In this document: piece by piece, positions 9,082 to 26,921 of the stretch
Numbering within the stretch: the stretch's first letter is position 1
Layout of the letters: every line of letters starts with the position of its first letter
DNA from: Saccharothrix longispora
GTDB lineage: Bacteria > Actinomycetota > Actinomycetes > Mycobacteriales > Pseudonocardiaceae
Length of the DNA stretch: 64,000 bases
Assembly (NCBI RefSeq): GCF_030852425.1
Contig: NZ_NSDM01000010.1
Coordinates: forward strand, 186,001 to 250,000
Direction of reading: 5' to 3'
Notes under the pieces: generated by a model
Databases searched by the model: none
The model's input: only the letters and a program-made list of their open reading frames with translations
Told to the model about the DNA's origin: nothing
Position numbers and translations under genes: made by a program

Positions 9082-12000
9082 GCCAGCTCGCCGTAGACCG
9101 CGGCGATCCCGTCGGCCAGCGCCTCGACCTCGGACTGCCCGAAGTCGGCCAGGCTGTTGACGTCCACCCGCACCTCGCCCGCCCGCTCCGACACGGCGAC
9201 GATCAGCGGGAACCAGGACGTCATGGCCTTCTTCAGGTGCACCGCCAGGTCCCAGCGCGTCCGCAGCAGCCCGACCCCGGTGTCGAACGCCGCCACGTCG
9301 CCGGGCACGTGCACCAGCAGCGCCCTCGGCTCCGGCAGGGCGCGCAGCGCCGCGGGCCCGGGGCCGTGCGGCGACAGGTGCCGCAGCACGCCGTACCCGA
9401 CGCCGTCGTGCGGCACGGACCGGGCGCGGTCCACCACGAGCGGCAACGTCGCGTGCGCGCTGTCGGCCACCGGCAGCGACACCGGGTGCAGGCTGGTGAA
9501 CCACCCGATCGACGGTCCCCGCCCGGCACGCCGGTACACGTTCGGCGTCGCCTCGCCCTCCACCGCCAGGAAGGCGCCGTCCGCGCCGCTCCACCGGGCC
9601 AGCCCCAGCGCCGTCGCGCACAAGGCGACCTCCCGCCCGGACGCCGGCGCGACCGGGACCGGTCCCGCCGAACGGCTCGCCAGTCCCTCCCCACCGGAAC
9701 CCGCGGGCAACCCGAAGGAGGAGCCCTCGCGCAGCACGGCGGTCCAGTACGCCAACTCCGCCGCCGCCTCGTCGGACGCCGCCAGGTCGTGCAGGTGCCA
9801 CGCCCACTCGCGCCACCCCGCCGGCGCGGGCGCGGGTGTCGCGGCACGCCCGGCCGCCGCCTCGGCGATCAGCGCGTCGAGGTCGTCCAGCAGGACCACG
9901 GTGGACATGTTGTCGAACACGAAGTGGTGCACCAGCAGCACCAGCAGCCCGCCGCGCCGGTGCCCGCGCTCGTAGTACCGCGCCCGCGCCAGCGGCCCGC
10001 GCTCCAGGTCGAGGTCGTCCTTGAGCGCCCGGCAGTCGGCCTCGACGACCTCGCGCTCGTCGCCCGGCGGGAGGAACACCACGTCGAACGGCACCTCCGC
10101 GTCCGCGGCGCACTCGGCCCGCGTGCCCACGGCGTTGCGCCGGAACCGGTAGCGCAGCGGTTCGTGCCGCGCGGCCAGGTGGCGCACGGCGGTGCGGACC
10201 GCGTCGGCGGTCACGTCGGTCGAGGTCAGCTCCACCACGTGCACCTCGACGAAGTCCCCGCGCCGGTCGGGGACGTGCTCCAGGAAGCTGCGCATGATCG
10301 GGGTCAGCGGGATCGGCCGCGCGTCCGGCGCGACCGTTTCCGGCCCGATCGCCTCGGGTGCCGCCGGGCGGGGGATCGGTGCGCCGTCGACCACGGCCGC
10401 CGCCGCCAGCCCGCCCACGGTGGGGTGCTGCAACAACTGCTGCGGCGTGATGTGCACGCCCGCCTTCGCGGCCCGCGCCGCCACCCGCACGCCCAGCACG
10501 GAGTCGCCGCCCAGGGCGAAGAAGTTGTCGTCCGGGGACACCGAGTCCGCGCCGAGCAGGTCCGCGCAGATCCCGGTCAGCACCTCCACGGCCCGGGGTG
10601 AACCGCTGCCGTTCACGCGCACCTCCACGTCGTCCGGTTCCGGCGCACCACCGGGTCCTCCGCCACCGGGTCCCCCGCCGTCGGGCGTCACGACGGTGAG
10701 GTCGCCCAGCCGCACGTCGGGGTCGGCGGCGACCCGCGCCACCACGGCGGGCAGCCACGTCGCCAGCCGCCGCGCGGTCGTCGGGTCGTACAGCGCCGCG
10801 GCGTGCTCCAGGTAGCCGCTCATCGGTCCCGCGCCCTGGTCCACCACGCCGATGGTCAGGTCGAACTTCGCGGTCCCGGGCGCGATGCCCGCGATCGCCC
10901 CGTCGAGGTAGCGCGTGCACGGCAGCCCGGCCAGCTCGGCGGTCGCCTGCGGCACGTTCTGGTACGTGTAGACCACGTCGAACAGCGGGTGCCGCCCCGG
11001 CTCGCGGTGCTCCAGCACCTCGGCGACGACCTTCTCCAGCGGCACCTCCTCGTGGTCGAGCACGTCGGCGACGGTGCGCGCGCAGCGCCGGACGAGGTCG
11101 GTGAACCGCAGGTCGCCGCGCACGGCGGTGCGGAACGGCAGCACGTTGTTGAAGTAGCCGATCAGGTCGTGCGAGGCCGGGTCGACGCGCCCGGACGTGG
11201 CCACGCCCACCACCACGTCGGTGAGCCGCCCCCAGCGGTGCAGGAGGGCGTCGACCACCGCGAGCATGGTGACGAACGTGGTGACGCCCAGCCGGCGGCC
11301 CAGCGCCCGGATCGCCTCGGCGTCGGGTTCCGCGACCTCGAACTCCACCATCCCGCCGCCGGCGGTGCGCACGGCCGGCCGGGGTCGGTCGAGCGGCAGT
11401 TCCGGCGACCGCAGGCCCGCCAGCTCCGACCGCCAGAACCGCAGCCCCTCGTCCAGCCCGCCTTCGGCGGAGCGGCGGCGCTGCCGCGCGGCGAAGTCGG
11501 CGTACTGCGCGGGCAGCTCCGGCAGCTCCGGCGGGCGCCCCTCCAGCGCCGCCCGGTACAGCTCGGTGAAGTCGCGGAAGAACACGGTGGGGGACCAGCC
11601 GTCGAAGACGATGTGGTGGTAGTTCCACAGCAGCACGTGGTCCTCGTCGGCCAGGCGCAGCACGGCGGTCCGCACCAGCGGCCCCGCCGCCAGGTCGAAC
11701 GGCCGCCGTGCCTCCTCGTCGACGATCCGCCGGGCCTCGCGGTGCCGTTCGGCCTCCGGCAGCGTGCGCAGGTCGCGCACGACGACCTCCGGTTCCCCCT
11801 CCCGGACGTACGCCCGGGGCACGCCGTCGTCGTCGGCCGCGATGCGGGTGCGCAGCACCTCGTGCCTGTCCTGCACGCCGCGGATCGCCGCGAGCAGCGC
11901 GGTCAGGTCGAGCGGACCGGTCAGGCGCAGGTCGTGCGGGATGTTGTAGAGCGGCGTCCCGGGGTCGAGCCGGTCGAGGTACCACAGCTGCTCCTGCCCG

Positions 12001-14512
12001 AACGACACCGGCAGGGCGCCGCCGCGCGGCACCGGCGCGAGCACGTCGGGCGCGGACGTCTCCTCGCCGGCCCCCTGCAGCTCGGCCACCCGGCCGGCCA
12101 GGGCGCGCACGGTCGGGTGGGCGTACAGGTCGGCGAACGTCAGCCGCACGTCGAAGTCCCGCTCCAGCGCGCGCAGCACGCTGATCCCGGCGATGGACGT
12201 GCCGCCGAGGGCGAAGTAGTCCGAGTCCGGCGTCAGGCCCTCCTCGCCCAGGACCTCCTGCCAGACCTGCGCCACCCGGTCCTCGGGCGCGTCGCCGGGA
12301 GCGGGGCGCGGGCGGCCCGGCACCGGCCGCAACCGGGTGTCCCCGGTGGACCGACCGGGTTCCGCGACCTCGTCGAGCGGGCGGCACCAGCAGCGCACCG
12401 GCTCGAACGGGTAGGTCGGCGCCTCCACGCGCGGGACGTCGGCCCCGGCGTAGTGCGCGTCCCAGTCGAGGCGGGCGCCGAGCCGGTACAGCGCGCCGAG
12501 CTGCCGCAGCACGCCGCGCCGCCCGGGCACCGCGAACAGCTCCACGCACGGCAGGTCCGGGCGCAGGCGGCGGACCTCGCGGGTGAGCACCCCGTTGCCG
12601 CCCAGGTCCACCAGCACCGCGCCGTCGCCCGCGAACCGCTCCGCCACCCGGGCCAGCCGGGTGCGGTCCAGCTCGGCGCTCAGTTCCCCGGACTCCTCGG
12701 CGGCGTCCTCGACGGACAGCTCGCCGCGGGCCACGCGCACGGCGAGGTTCCCGGGACCCGAGCCCACCAGGTGCGCGTCCCGCACGCCCAGCGACCGGGC
12801 CAGCGCCAGCAGCGCGGTCTGCGCCACGACGAGCCGGGCGGCGGGCCGCTCCGGCAGCACCACGTCCGCCAGGGCGGGGAACGCCTCGGCCAGCCCCGCC
12901 CACGTCGCGTCGTCGGGCACGCCGTCTCCGGACAGCAGCACCACGACGGGCCGGTCGTCGGGCACCGCCTCGTCGGGCGGCACGGCCGACCGCAGCGCCT
13001 CGACCAGTTCCTCCGCGCCCCCCACCGCGAACGCGCCGCGGAACGGGTGGTCGTCGCGGCCCCGGTTCATCGCGTGCGCGACGGTCCGCAGGTCGTGGCC
13101 GGTGCGCTCGGCGAAGTCGGCCAGCCGGTCGAGGTAGGCCCGGAACGCGGCGGCGGACTTCGCCGACACGGTCACCAGCTCGACGCCCGGACCGGAGACG
13201 CCCGGACCGGGGCCGGCCGGCCTGCGCGGGGGAGGCTGCTCCAGCACCGCGTGCACGTTGGTGCCGGTCATGCCCAGGGCGCTCACCCCGGCCCGGCGCG
13301 GTACGCCGTCGCGCTCGGGCCACGGCCGGTGGGCGGGGTTGACGTGCACCGGCCCGGACAGGTCGAGCAGCGGGTTGGGCGACTCGAAGTGCGCCGTGGG
13401 GTACAGCTCGGCGCGCTCCACGGACAGCAGCGCCTTGAGCAGTCCGGCCATCCCGGCCGCGCCGTCGAGGTGGCCGAGGTTGCCCTTGACCGAACCGATG
13501 GCGCAGCCCGGCGCGGCGACCCCGGCCCCGGCGAACGCCCGGCGCAGCGCGTCCACCTCGATCACGTCGCCCAAGGGCGTCGCGGAGCCGTGGCACTCGA
13601 CGTAGGCCACGGTGGCGGGGTCGACGTCCGCGTCCCGCCACGCCTGCCGCACCACCTCGGTCTGGGCGGCCTGGCTGGGCGCGCTCAGCCCGACCATCCG
13701 GTGGCCGTTGTGGTTGACCGCGATCCCCTTGAGCACCGCCCGCACCGGGTCCCCGGCCTCGACCGCGTCGCGCAGCCGGCGCAGCAGCACCACCGCGCCG
13801 CCCTCGCCCGCCACCGCGCCGGTCGCGCGCTCGTCGAACGGGCGGCACCGGCCGTCCGACGACTCCACACCCCGCACGGGCGTGTGCGCCTGCTCGGCGA
13901 ACAGCACCGGCCGCACGCTGACCCCGCCCGCCAGCGCCAGGTCCGCGGTCCCCTTGCGCAGCACGTCCACCGCGCCCGCCAGCGCGGTCAGGCTGCTGCT
14001 GCACGCGGTGTCCACGACGTAGGCGGGCCCGGTGAGGTCGAGGTGGTAGGAGATCCGGGCGGCCGACGACGCGGACAGCGCGCCGAGCGTCTGGTGCGGG
14101 TCCTCGCCCCGGTACAGGGTCTCGTAGTCGGACTGGGAGTGGCCGAGCACGACCGCGGTGCGCGACCCGCGCAGCGACCCCGGCGCCAGGCAGGCGTTCT
14201 CGACCGCCTCGTGGGCGAGCTGGAGCAGCAGCCGCTGGTGCGGGTCCATCATCTCGGCCTCGCGCAGCGGGATGCCGAAGAACCGGTGGTCGAACAGGTC
14301 GACCCGGTCGAGGTGCGCCATGCGGAGGTAGCGGGTCCCGGCGCTGCCGCCGGTGTGCCGCACCCGCGTCGGCGACGGCGGTCCGACCAGGTCGACGCCC
14401 CCGGCCAGCAACCCCGCCAGCCCGTCCAGCCCGACCGCGCCGTCGGGGCCGGGCAGCAGCGCGGCGACCCCGATGATCGCGATGTCCTCGTCCCGCACTG
14501 CGGCCTCCCTCG

Positions 14513-14516
<4 letters not shown>
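9078..14516 (-). CDS. Hybrid PKS-NRPS (KS-inactive AT-ACP-C-T-E-like)
   Basis: This 1812-aa protein starts GTG 14516, overlapping the stop of the upstream NRPS by 4 bp. Approximate domains: KS 1-430 with intact DTACSSSL (Cys near 171) and both His motifs (ECHGSATP and GNLGHLDG); a degenerate AT 470-690; ACP 735-810 with GGTSIAG; condensation domain 830-1265 with HHIVFDG; thiolation domain 1305-1370 with GGDSVLG; and an epimerase/condensation-like domain 1400-1812. The AT lacks the GHSxG nucleophile (GSGPGN instead) and the small subdomain, so acyl transfer must come in trans. No adenylation domain is present, so the C-T pair also needs an amino acid loaded in trans. The last domain has HHFVFDN in place of HHxxxDG and a degraded EGHGR motif, so true epimerisation is doubtful. 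There is no thioesterase. Confidence 0.92.
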
Positions 14517-22180
<7,664 letters not shown>

Positions 22181-22400
22181 GTGCGATTCCGCCAGTCGAC
22201 TCCGGTATTGCAGATGAATGCGCCCGCCGGGGCGTCGACGTTTCCAGCGGTGCCCGTCGGGGGCAACCGCCGATCGGCCGCACCACCGCACCCGAGTGAA
22301 CCTGAGAATTATTCGGGTCGGCTTGCGAATTGCCGAAGTGTCCTCCTTCGGCGCCGCCGCACCGTGTTACGTTGCTCGGGACTTCACCTGGGGAGGTCAC
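22181..22400. promoter_or_regulatory. Divergent intergenic region, NRPS operon / hydroxymalonyl operon
   Basis: These 220 bases separate the leftward NRPS operon from the rightward ACP operon and must hold both promoters. The stretch is distinctly less GC-rich than its flanks. A small hairpin (GCCGAAG at 22332-22338 pairing with 22346-22352) lies in the probable leader of the ACP operon. A TACGTT sequence at 22369-22374 is a possible -10 element, without a clear -35 partner. Confidence 0.5.
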
Positions 22401-22676
22401 GTGGCCAGCGGCTTCGGCACGACCGGCGATCCGGAGGCGATCGTCGGGCGCCTGCGCGCCTTCTTCGCCTCGGTGCTCCCGGAAATCGACCTGGAGCCCG
22501 ATCAGGACTATTTCGCGCTCGGTCTCGTGAACTCGCTCCTCGCGCTCGAACTGGTCACCCACGTGGAAAAGGAGTTCGGCATCGAGGTGGACGTCGAGGA
22601 CCTCGACCTGGACAACTTCCGGACCATGGACCGAATTGCCGCGTTCGTGCGCGGCAAGCTCGCCGCGGCGCGGTGA
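22401..22676 (+). CDS. fkbJ: Discrete acyl carrier protein (FkbJ-like)
   Basis: A 91-aa free-standing ACP with its carrier Ser at about residue 45 in LVNSLLALE; this replaces the usual GxDSL but keeps the Ser-Leu pair. It starts GTG 22401 with GGGGAGG just upstream. The Glu/Asp-rich helix after the Ser is typical of ACPs that carry glyceryl-derived extender units. It is the first gene of a tight four-gene operon with FkbI-, FkbH- and FkbK-like genes. By analogy to the FK520 and related pathways, the HAD enzyme loads a three-carbon unit from 1,3-bisphosphoglycerate onto this ACP, and the two dehydrogenases then oxidise it to a hydroxymalonyl-type extender while bound. The gene is clear; the exact extender is inferred. 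Confidence 0.88.
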   Translation: MASGFGTTGDPEAIVGRLRAFFASVLPEIDLEPDQDYFALGLVNSLLALELVTHVEKEFGIEVDVEDLDLDNFRTMDRIAAFVRGKLAAAR

Positions 22677-22682
22677 GCCGGG

Positions 22683-23765
22683 ATGCCGTCGGCCGCCGGG
22701 GCGTTCGCGGAGTCGGTGCGCGCCGACGCGGCCGGGTGGGACCGGCACGGAGGCGTGCCCGACGAGGTGGTGCGGGCGGTGGCGGGAGCCGGGTTCCTGG
22801 CGCCCGACGTGCCCGCCCGCTACGGCGGCCGGGACTGGTCGCCGACCGAGGTGGGGCGGTTGTGCGAGGACTTCGGCGGGGTGTGCAGCGCGCTGCGCGC
22901 CCTGGTCACGGTGCAGGGCATGGTGGCCGCCGCGGTGCTGCGCTGGGGCGACGCCCGCCAGCGCGCCCGCTGGCTGCCCGCCCTGACCTCCGGTGAGCGG
23001 CTGGCCGGCTTCGCCGCGACCGAGGCGGGCGCGGGCAGCGACCTGGCGGCGGTGGGGACCACCCTCGACGCGGGCAGGCTGCGCGGCGGCAAGAGGTGGG
23101 TCACCTTCGGCGGCCTGGCCGACGTGTTCCTGGTCCTGGCCTCGCGGGACGGCCTGCCGGTGACCGCGCTCGTGGACGCGCGGCAGCCGGGCGTGTCGGT
23201 GGAGCCGGTGACCGGGCAGCTGGGGATGCGCGCGGCGCGGATCGCCCACGTGCGCTTCGACGACGTGCCGGTGGCCGACGTGCTCGCGCCGCCGGGGTTC
23301 GGGCTCACGCACGTGGTCGGCACCGCGCTGGACCACGGGCGCTTCACCGTGGCCTGGGGCTGCGCCGGGATGGCGCGTGCCTGCCTGGACCACACCGTCG
23401 AGCACGTCGCGTCCAGGGCGCAGGGCGGCACGCCGCTGTCGTCGCACCAGGCCGTGCGCGCGGTGCTCGGCCGCTGCCTGGTGGAGGTCCGCGCGGCCCA
23501 CCGGTTGTGCGCCCACGCCGCGGCGCTGCGCGAACAGGGCGACCCGGCGGCGCTGGCCGAGACCCTGCTGGCCAAGTACGCCGCCGCGCGGGCCGCCTCG
23601 GTCGTCGCCGAGCACTCCGTGCGGCTGCACGGCGCGGCCGGTGTCGACGCGGACAGCACCGTCGGCCGGTTCCACCGCGACGCGGCGGTCATGCGGATCA
23701 TCGAAGGAGCCGACGAAGTGGCCGAGCAGCACCTCGGCGGGTACGCCCTGCGGGGCCGGCCGTGA
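22683..23765 (+). CDS. fkbI: Acyl-CoA dehydrogenase-like enzyme (FkbI-like)
   Basis: A 360-aa flavoprotein of the acyl-CoA dehydrogenase fold. It shows the FAD/substrate-binding segment FAATEAGAGSD, the HGAAG C-terminal signature and an IIEGADE stretch near the active-site region. In the FkbH-I-J-K pathway this enzyme oxidises the ACP-bound intermediate at the carbinol/aldehyde stage towards the malonyl carboxylate. It starts at ATG 22683, six bases after the ACP stop, with no strong ribosome site of its own, so translational coupling is likely. Its end overlaps the next gene by 4 bp. It is shorter than typical catabolic acyl-CoA dehydrogenases, matching the FkbI branch. Confidence in the family is high; substrate is inferred from operon context. 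Confidence 0.88.
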   Translation: MPSAAGAFAESVRADAAGWDRHGGVPDEVVRAVAGAGFLAPDVPARYGGRDWSPTEVGRLCEDFGGVCSALRALVTVQGMVAAAVLRWGDARQRARWLPALTSGERLAGFAATEAGAGSDLAAVGTTLDAGRLRGGKRWVTFGGLADVFLVLASRDGLPVTALVDARQPGVSVEPVTGQLGMRAARIAHVRFDDVPVADVLAPPGFGLTHVVGTALDHGRFTVAWGCAGMARACLDHTVEHVASRAQGGTPLSSHQAVRAVLGRCLVEVRAAHRLCAHAAALREQGDPAALAETLLAKYAAARAASVVAEHSVRLHGAAGVDADSTVGRFHRDAAVMRIIEGADEVAEQHLGGYALRGRP

Positions 23766-24829
23766 CGGGGCCCGCCGTTCCCGGGTCCGCCGTGCCGGGG
23801 CCCGTGGTCAAGTGCCTGGTCTGGGACCTGGACGACACGCTGTGGGACGGCGTCGTGCTCGAAGGCGACCGCCCCGTGCCCCGCCCGGAGGCGGTGGCGG
23901 CGCTCGGGGTCCTGGACGAGCGCGGCGTCCTGCACGCGGTGGCCAGTCGGGGCGACCACGCCGCGGCGCTCGCGCACCTCGCCGAACACGGGCTGCACCG
24001 GATGTTCTGCGCGCTGGAGGTCGGGTGGGGCCCGAAGTCCGAGGCCGTGCGCCGGATCGCCGCCGAGCTGAACATCGGGCTGGACACGATCGCGTTCACC
24101 GACAACGACGCCGTGGAGCTGGCCGAGGTCGCCGCGGCGCTGCCACAGGTCCGCTGCTACCCGGCCGAGCGGGTGGGGGAGCTGGCCGCGCTGCCGGAGT
24201 TCCGGCCCGGCCCGGTGACGCCGGAGTCGAGGCGGCGGCGCGAGGCGTACCTGACCGAACGGCGGCGCGCGGAGGCCGAGCGGGACTTCGGCGGGTCGTC
24301 GGCGCAGTTCCTGGCGTCGCTCGACCTGGAGCTGACCGTCCTGACCGCGACCGAGGCGGACCTGGAGCGCGCGCGGGAGCTGACCGTGCGCACGCACCAG
24401 CTCAACACGACCGGGCTCACCTACGACGTGGCGGAGCTGCGGGCGCTGTGCGCGTCACCGGGGCACGACGTGCTCGTGGCGCGACTGCGGGACCGCTTCG
24501 GCGACTACGGGGCCGTCGGGCTGGCCGTGGTGGCGCACGTCGGCGGGGACGCGGTGCTGGAGCTGCTGCTGATGTCGTGCCGGGTGATGTCGCGCGGGGT
24601 GGGTTCGGTGCTGCTGGGCGACATCGTGCGGGACGCGCTGGAGCGGGGGCGGCGACCGGTGGCGCGGTTCCGGCGCACACCGGTCAACCAGGTGATGCTG
24701 GTGACGTTGCGGTTCGCCGGGTTCGAGCCGGTGGAGCGGGACGGCGACCGGCTGGTGCTGGCCCGGCCGTCCCCGGAGCCGCCCGCGCCGCCCGCGTACG
24801 TGCGGCTCGTCGACGGGAGGCGGCGGTGA
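23762..24829 (+). CDS. fkbH: FkbH-like HAD-family glyceryl-ACP synthase
   Basis: A 355-aa protein beginning at GTG 23762, inside the TGA of the preceding gene (4-bp overlap). The N-terminal half is a HAD phosphatase/transferase domain with VWDLDDTLW at about residues 20-28 (nucleophile Asp of the DxDxT motif) and a later FTDND motif. The C-terminal half is GNAT-like and contains the Cys of LLMSCRVMSRGV, the residue thought to hold the glyceryl thioester before transfer to ACP. In related systems it takes D-1,3-bisphosphoglycerate, removes phosphate and loads glyceryl onto the discrete ACP. Both halves look intact. The neighbours supply all other steps to hydroxymalonyl-ACP. A methoxymalonyl product would need an O-methyltransferase that is not next to it. 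Confidence 0.92.
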   Translation: MTGPAVPGSAVPGPVVKCLVWDLDDTLWDGVVLEGDRPVPRPEAVAALGVLDERGVLHAVASRGDHAAALAHLAEHGLHRMFCALEVGWGPKSEAVRRIAAELNIGLDTIAFTDNDAVELAEVAAALPQVRCYPAERVGELAALPEFRPGPVTPESRRRREAYLTERRRAEAERDFGGSSAQFLASLDLELTVLTATEADLERARELTVRTHQLNTTGLTYDVAELRALCASPGHDVLVARLRDRFGDYGAVGLAVVAHVGGDAVLELLLMSCRVMSRGVGSVLLGDIVRDALERGRRPVARFRRTPVNQVMLVTLRFAGFEPVERDGDRLVLARPSPEPPAPPAYVRLVDGRRR

Positions 24830-25668
24830 GGGTGGGCGTGGTGGGCGCCGGGGTCATGGGCGCGGGGGTGGCGCAGTGCTTCGCGGCGTCCGGGCACGAC
24901 GTGGTCGTGGTCGACCCGGACCCGGCGGCGCTGGCCGCCGGACCGGGCCGGGTGCGCGCCGGCGTGCGGCTGCGGGCGCTGGCGGGCGGCGTGCGCGTCG
25001 ACCCCGCCGCGGTGTCGTCACGGCTGCGCTGGACGGCCGAGCTCGACGAGGTGGCGGGGTGCGGGTTCGTCGTGGAGTGCGCGCCGGAGCGCGTCGCGGT
25101 GAAGGAACGGCTGTTCGCCGAGCTGGACGGCCTGTGCGCGCCGGACGCCGTGCTGGCGTCGTGCACGTCGGCGATCCCGGTCGCCGTGCTGGCGGCGGCG
25201 ACTGCCCACCCGGACCGGGTCCTGGTCACCCACTTCATGAACCCCGCGCCGGTCAAGGAGGCCGTCGAGGTGGTCCGCGGCCCGCGGACCTCGGACGCGG
25301 TGCTCGCGCGCGTGGTCGAGGTGCTGTCGTCGCTGGGCAAGACGGCGATCGTGGTGTCCGACGCGCCGGGGTTCGTGACCAACCGGGTGCTGATGCTGGC
25401 CGTCAACGAGGCGGTGAAGGTGGTGGCGGAGGGGACCGCGCCGGCGGCCACCGTGGACCGGGTCTTCGAGCAGTGCTTCGCCCACGCCACCGGCCCGCTC
25501 CGCACCGCCGACCTGATCGGCCTGGACACCGTCCGGGACACCCTGCTGGTGCTGCGCGACCTGCTGTCCGACCCGGCCTTCACGCCGTGCCCGCTGCTCA
25601 CCGAGATGGTCGAGTCGGGGCGGTTGGGCGCGAAGTCGGGGCAGGGCTTCCACACCTGGCGGGCCTGA
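24826..25668 (+). CDS. fkbK: 3-hydroxyacyl-CoA dehydrogenase-like enzyme (FkbK-like)
   Basis: A 280-aa NAD-dependent dehydrogenase. It opens with a Rossmann nucleotide loop (GVVGAGVMGAGVAQ, residues about 4-17). It then has the 3-hydroxyacyl-CoA dehydrogenase signatures: the ECAPE segment, HFMNPAP with the catalytic His, and the C-terminal APGFVTNR motif. In the pathway it oxidises the carbinol of ACP-bound glycerate. The start GTG 24826 overlaps the upstream TGA by 4 bp, so all four genes of this operon are coupled. A short hairpin follows the stop. No FkbG-type O-methyltransferase lies within or after the operon, so hydroxymalonyl-ACP rather than methoxymalonyl-ACP is the simplest prediction. 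Confidence 0.9.
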   Translation: MRVGVVGAGVMGAGVAQCFAASGHDVVVVDPDPAALAAGPGRVRAGVRLRALAGGVRVDPAAVSSRLRWTAELDEVAGCGFVVECAPERVAVKERLFAELDGLCAPDAVLASCTSAIPVAVLAAATAHPDRVLVTHFMNPAPVKEAVEVVRGPRTSDAVLARVVEVLSSLGKTAIVVSDAPGFVTNRVLMLAVNEAVKVVAEGTAPAATVDRVFEQCFAHATGPLRTADLIGLDTVRDTLLVLRDLLSDPAFTPCPLLTEMVESGRLGAKSGQGFHTWRA

Positions 25669-25985
25669 GGAGCGGGCGCTCCGGTCCTGTGTGGACGACC
25701 CGTGCCGGAGCGCGTCCGGCACCGCCCGCCCGCACCGGACAACCGACCGTCCGACCATTCCCACGCTGGACCTCGGTGTGACCCCATGGTAGGATTGCTC
25801 ATCCAAACTCCCCCGGTCGGTGCGGCGATCGATCACTGATCGCAGGGTCCGGCCAGTTCGTCCCCGTCGTGGTGGGCACCCCGTCCGCCCACCTGTCGAC
25901 GAGCCCGGTGGAGAGCACCGGGACGGGTCTCGTCCGGCGGGCAGACGGGTTCGGGTCCCGGGCAGCGCTGGTCGACCGGTCGCGG
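25669..25985. other. Intergenic, convergent gene ends
   Basis: These 317 bases lie between the end of the fkbK-like gene and the end of the convergent SARP gene. Apart from a 9-bp hairpin near 25676-25713, I see no gene or recognisable site. Confidence 0.5.
25676..25713. terminator. Hairpin after fkbK-like gene
   Basis: GCGCTCCGG (25676-25684) pairs perfectly with 25705-25713 across a 20-nt loop, eight bases after the stop codon. It is terminator-like but has no U-run. Confidence 0.45.
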
Positions 25986-26921
25986 TCACCGTAGGTGACA
26001 GGACAGGGATCTCCCCTTGACCCGTCGCCCCGGCCAGCACCACCAGCAATTGCAGGTCCGCGGTCTCGCGCGCGCCCTGCGTGGCATGCGCCGCATGGCC
26101 GGCACGATGGGTGGCGGCTCCTCCGGCGCCGGTGCGGCCGCGCTGATGAGCAACCTCTCCGCCCCGGTCGGTGGCAGGTCGAGCCGCGGCTCGCGGTTCA
26201 GGATCGACGCTTCGAGTTCCTGCACGCGCGTCCCCGGCTCGATGCCGAGTTCGCCCATCAGGACGGCCCGCGCCCGCCGGCACACCTTGAGCGCCTCGGC
26301 CTGTCGTCCCGAGCGGTACAGGGCGAGCATGAGGAATTCGTACAGCCGCTCCCGCAGCGGGTGCTCCTCGACGAGGACGGTCAGCTCGCCGATGACCTCC
26401 TCGTGCCTGCCGAGGGCGAGGTCGAGCTGGATGCGCTCCGTGACGGCGGTCAGCCGGGTGTGCTCGAGCTGGTCGGCGAAGCGCCGGACCAGCTCGCTGT
26501 GCAGGTCGGCGAGTGCCCTGCCGCGCCACAGGCTGAGCGCCGTGCGGAGCGCGGCGACCGCCGAGGAGGTGCGGGAGGCGCGCACGTGCGACCGCGCGGT
26601 TTCGACCAACGAGGTGAACTGCTCGACGTCGAGTTCGTGCGGGTCGACCTCGAGCTGGTAACCGGGTCTGCGGGTTTTGATGCGCATCGCCACCTTGGCG
26701 TCGAAGAAGATCTTGCGCAGCGCGGAGACGCAGATCTGGACCTGTGTTCTCGCCGTGGTCGGTGGCGTGGTGCTCCACACGGCGTCGATGAGTCGCTCGA
26801 CCGGGACGACCCGGTTGGCGTTGAGCGCGAGCATGGCCAGCACGACGCGTTGCCGCGGGCCGCCGAGGTCGTATTCTCGTCCATTGCTTGTCAGGCCGAC
26901 AGGGCCCAGCAGTCGCAGCAC
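25986..26921 (-). CDS. SARP-family (BTAD) transcriptional activator
   Basis: A 311-aa regulator. An N-terminal OmpR-type winged-helix DNA-binding domain (about residues 1-95, opening VLRLLGPVGL and including the GGPRQR and ALRKIF segments) precedes a bacterial transcriptional activation domain (about 100-245) rich in TPR-like helices, with the hallmark GELGIEPGTRVQELE. Start GTG 26921 is favoured by a GGGGGA site 6-7 nt upstream; an in-frame start at 26969 adds 16 residues not typical of the family. The last 60 residues are a low-complexity, Arg/Pro-rich tail. SARPs bind heptameric direct repeats and activate antibiotic genes; this is the only obvious regulator in the window and probably controls one or both flanking clusters. 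No ATPase domain is attached, so it is the small SARP class. Confidence 0.9.
   Translation of the reverse strand: MLRLLGPVGLTSNGREYDLGGPRQRVVLAMLALNANRVVPVERLIDAVWSTTPPTTARTQVQICVSALRKIFFDAKVAMRIKTRRPGYQLEVDPHELDVEQFTSLVETARSHVRASRTSSAVAALRTALSLWRGRALADLHSELVRRFADQLEHTRLTAVTERIQLDLALGRHEEVIGELTVLVEEHPLRERLYEFLMLALYRSGRQAEALKVCRRARAVLMGELGIEPGTRVQELEASILNREPRLDLPPTGAERLLISAAAPAPEEPPPIVPAMRRMPRRARARPRTCNCWWCWPGRRVKGRSLSCHLR

Noticed and set aside
22401-25668. Methoxymalonyl-ACP biosynthesis
   Set aside because: The required O-methyltransferase (FkbG) is not in the operon. The only methyltransferase gene (61118) is 35 kb away in the enediyne operon.
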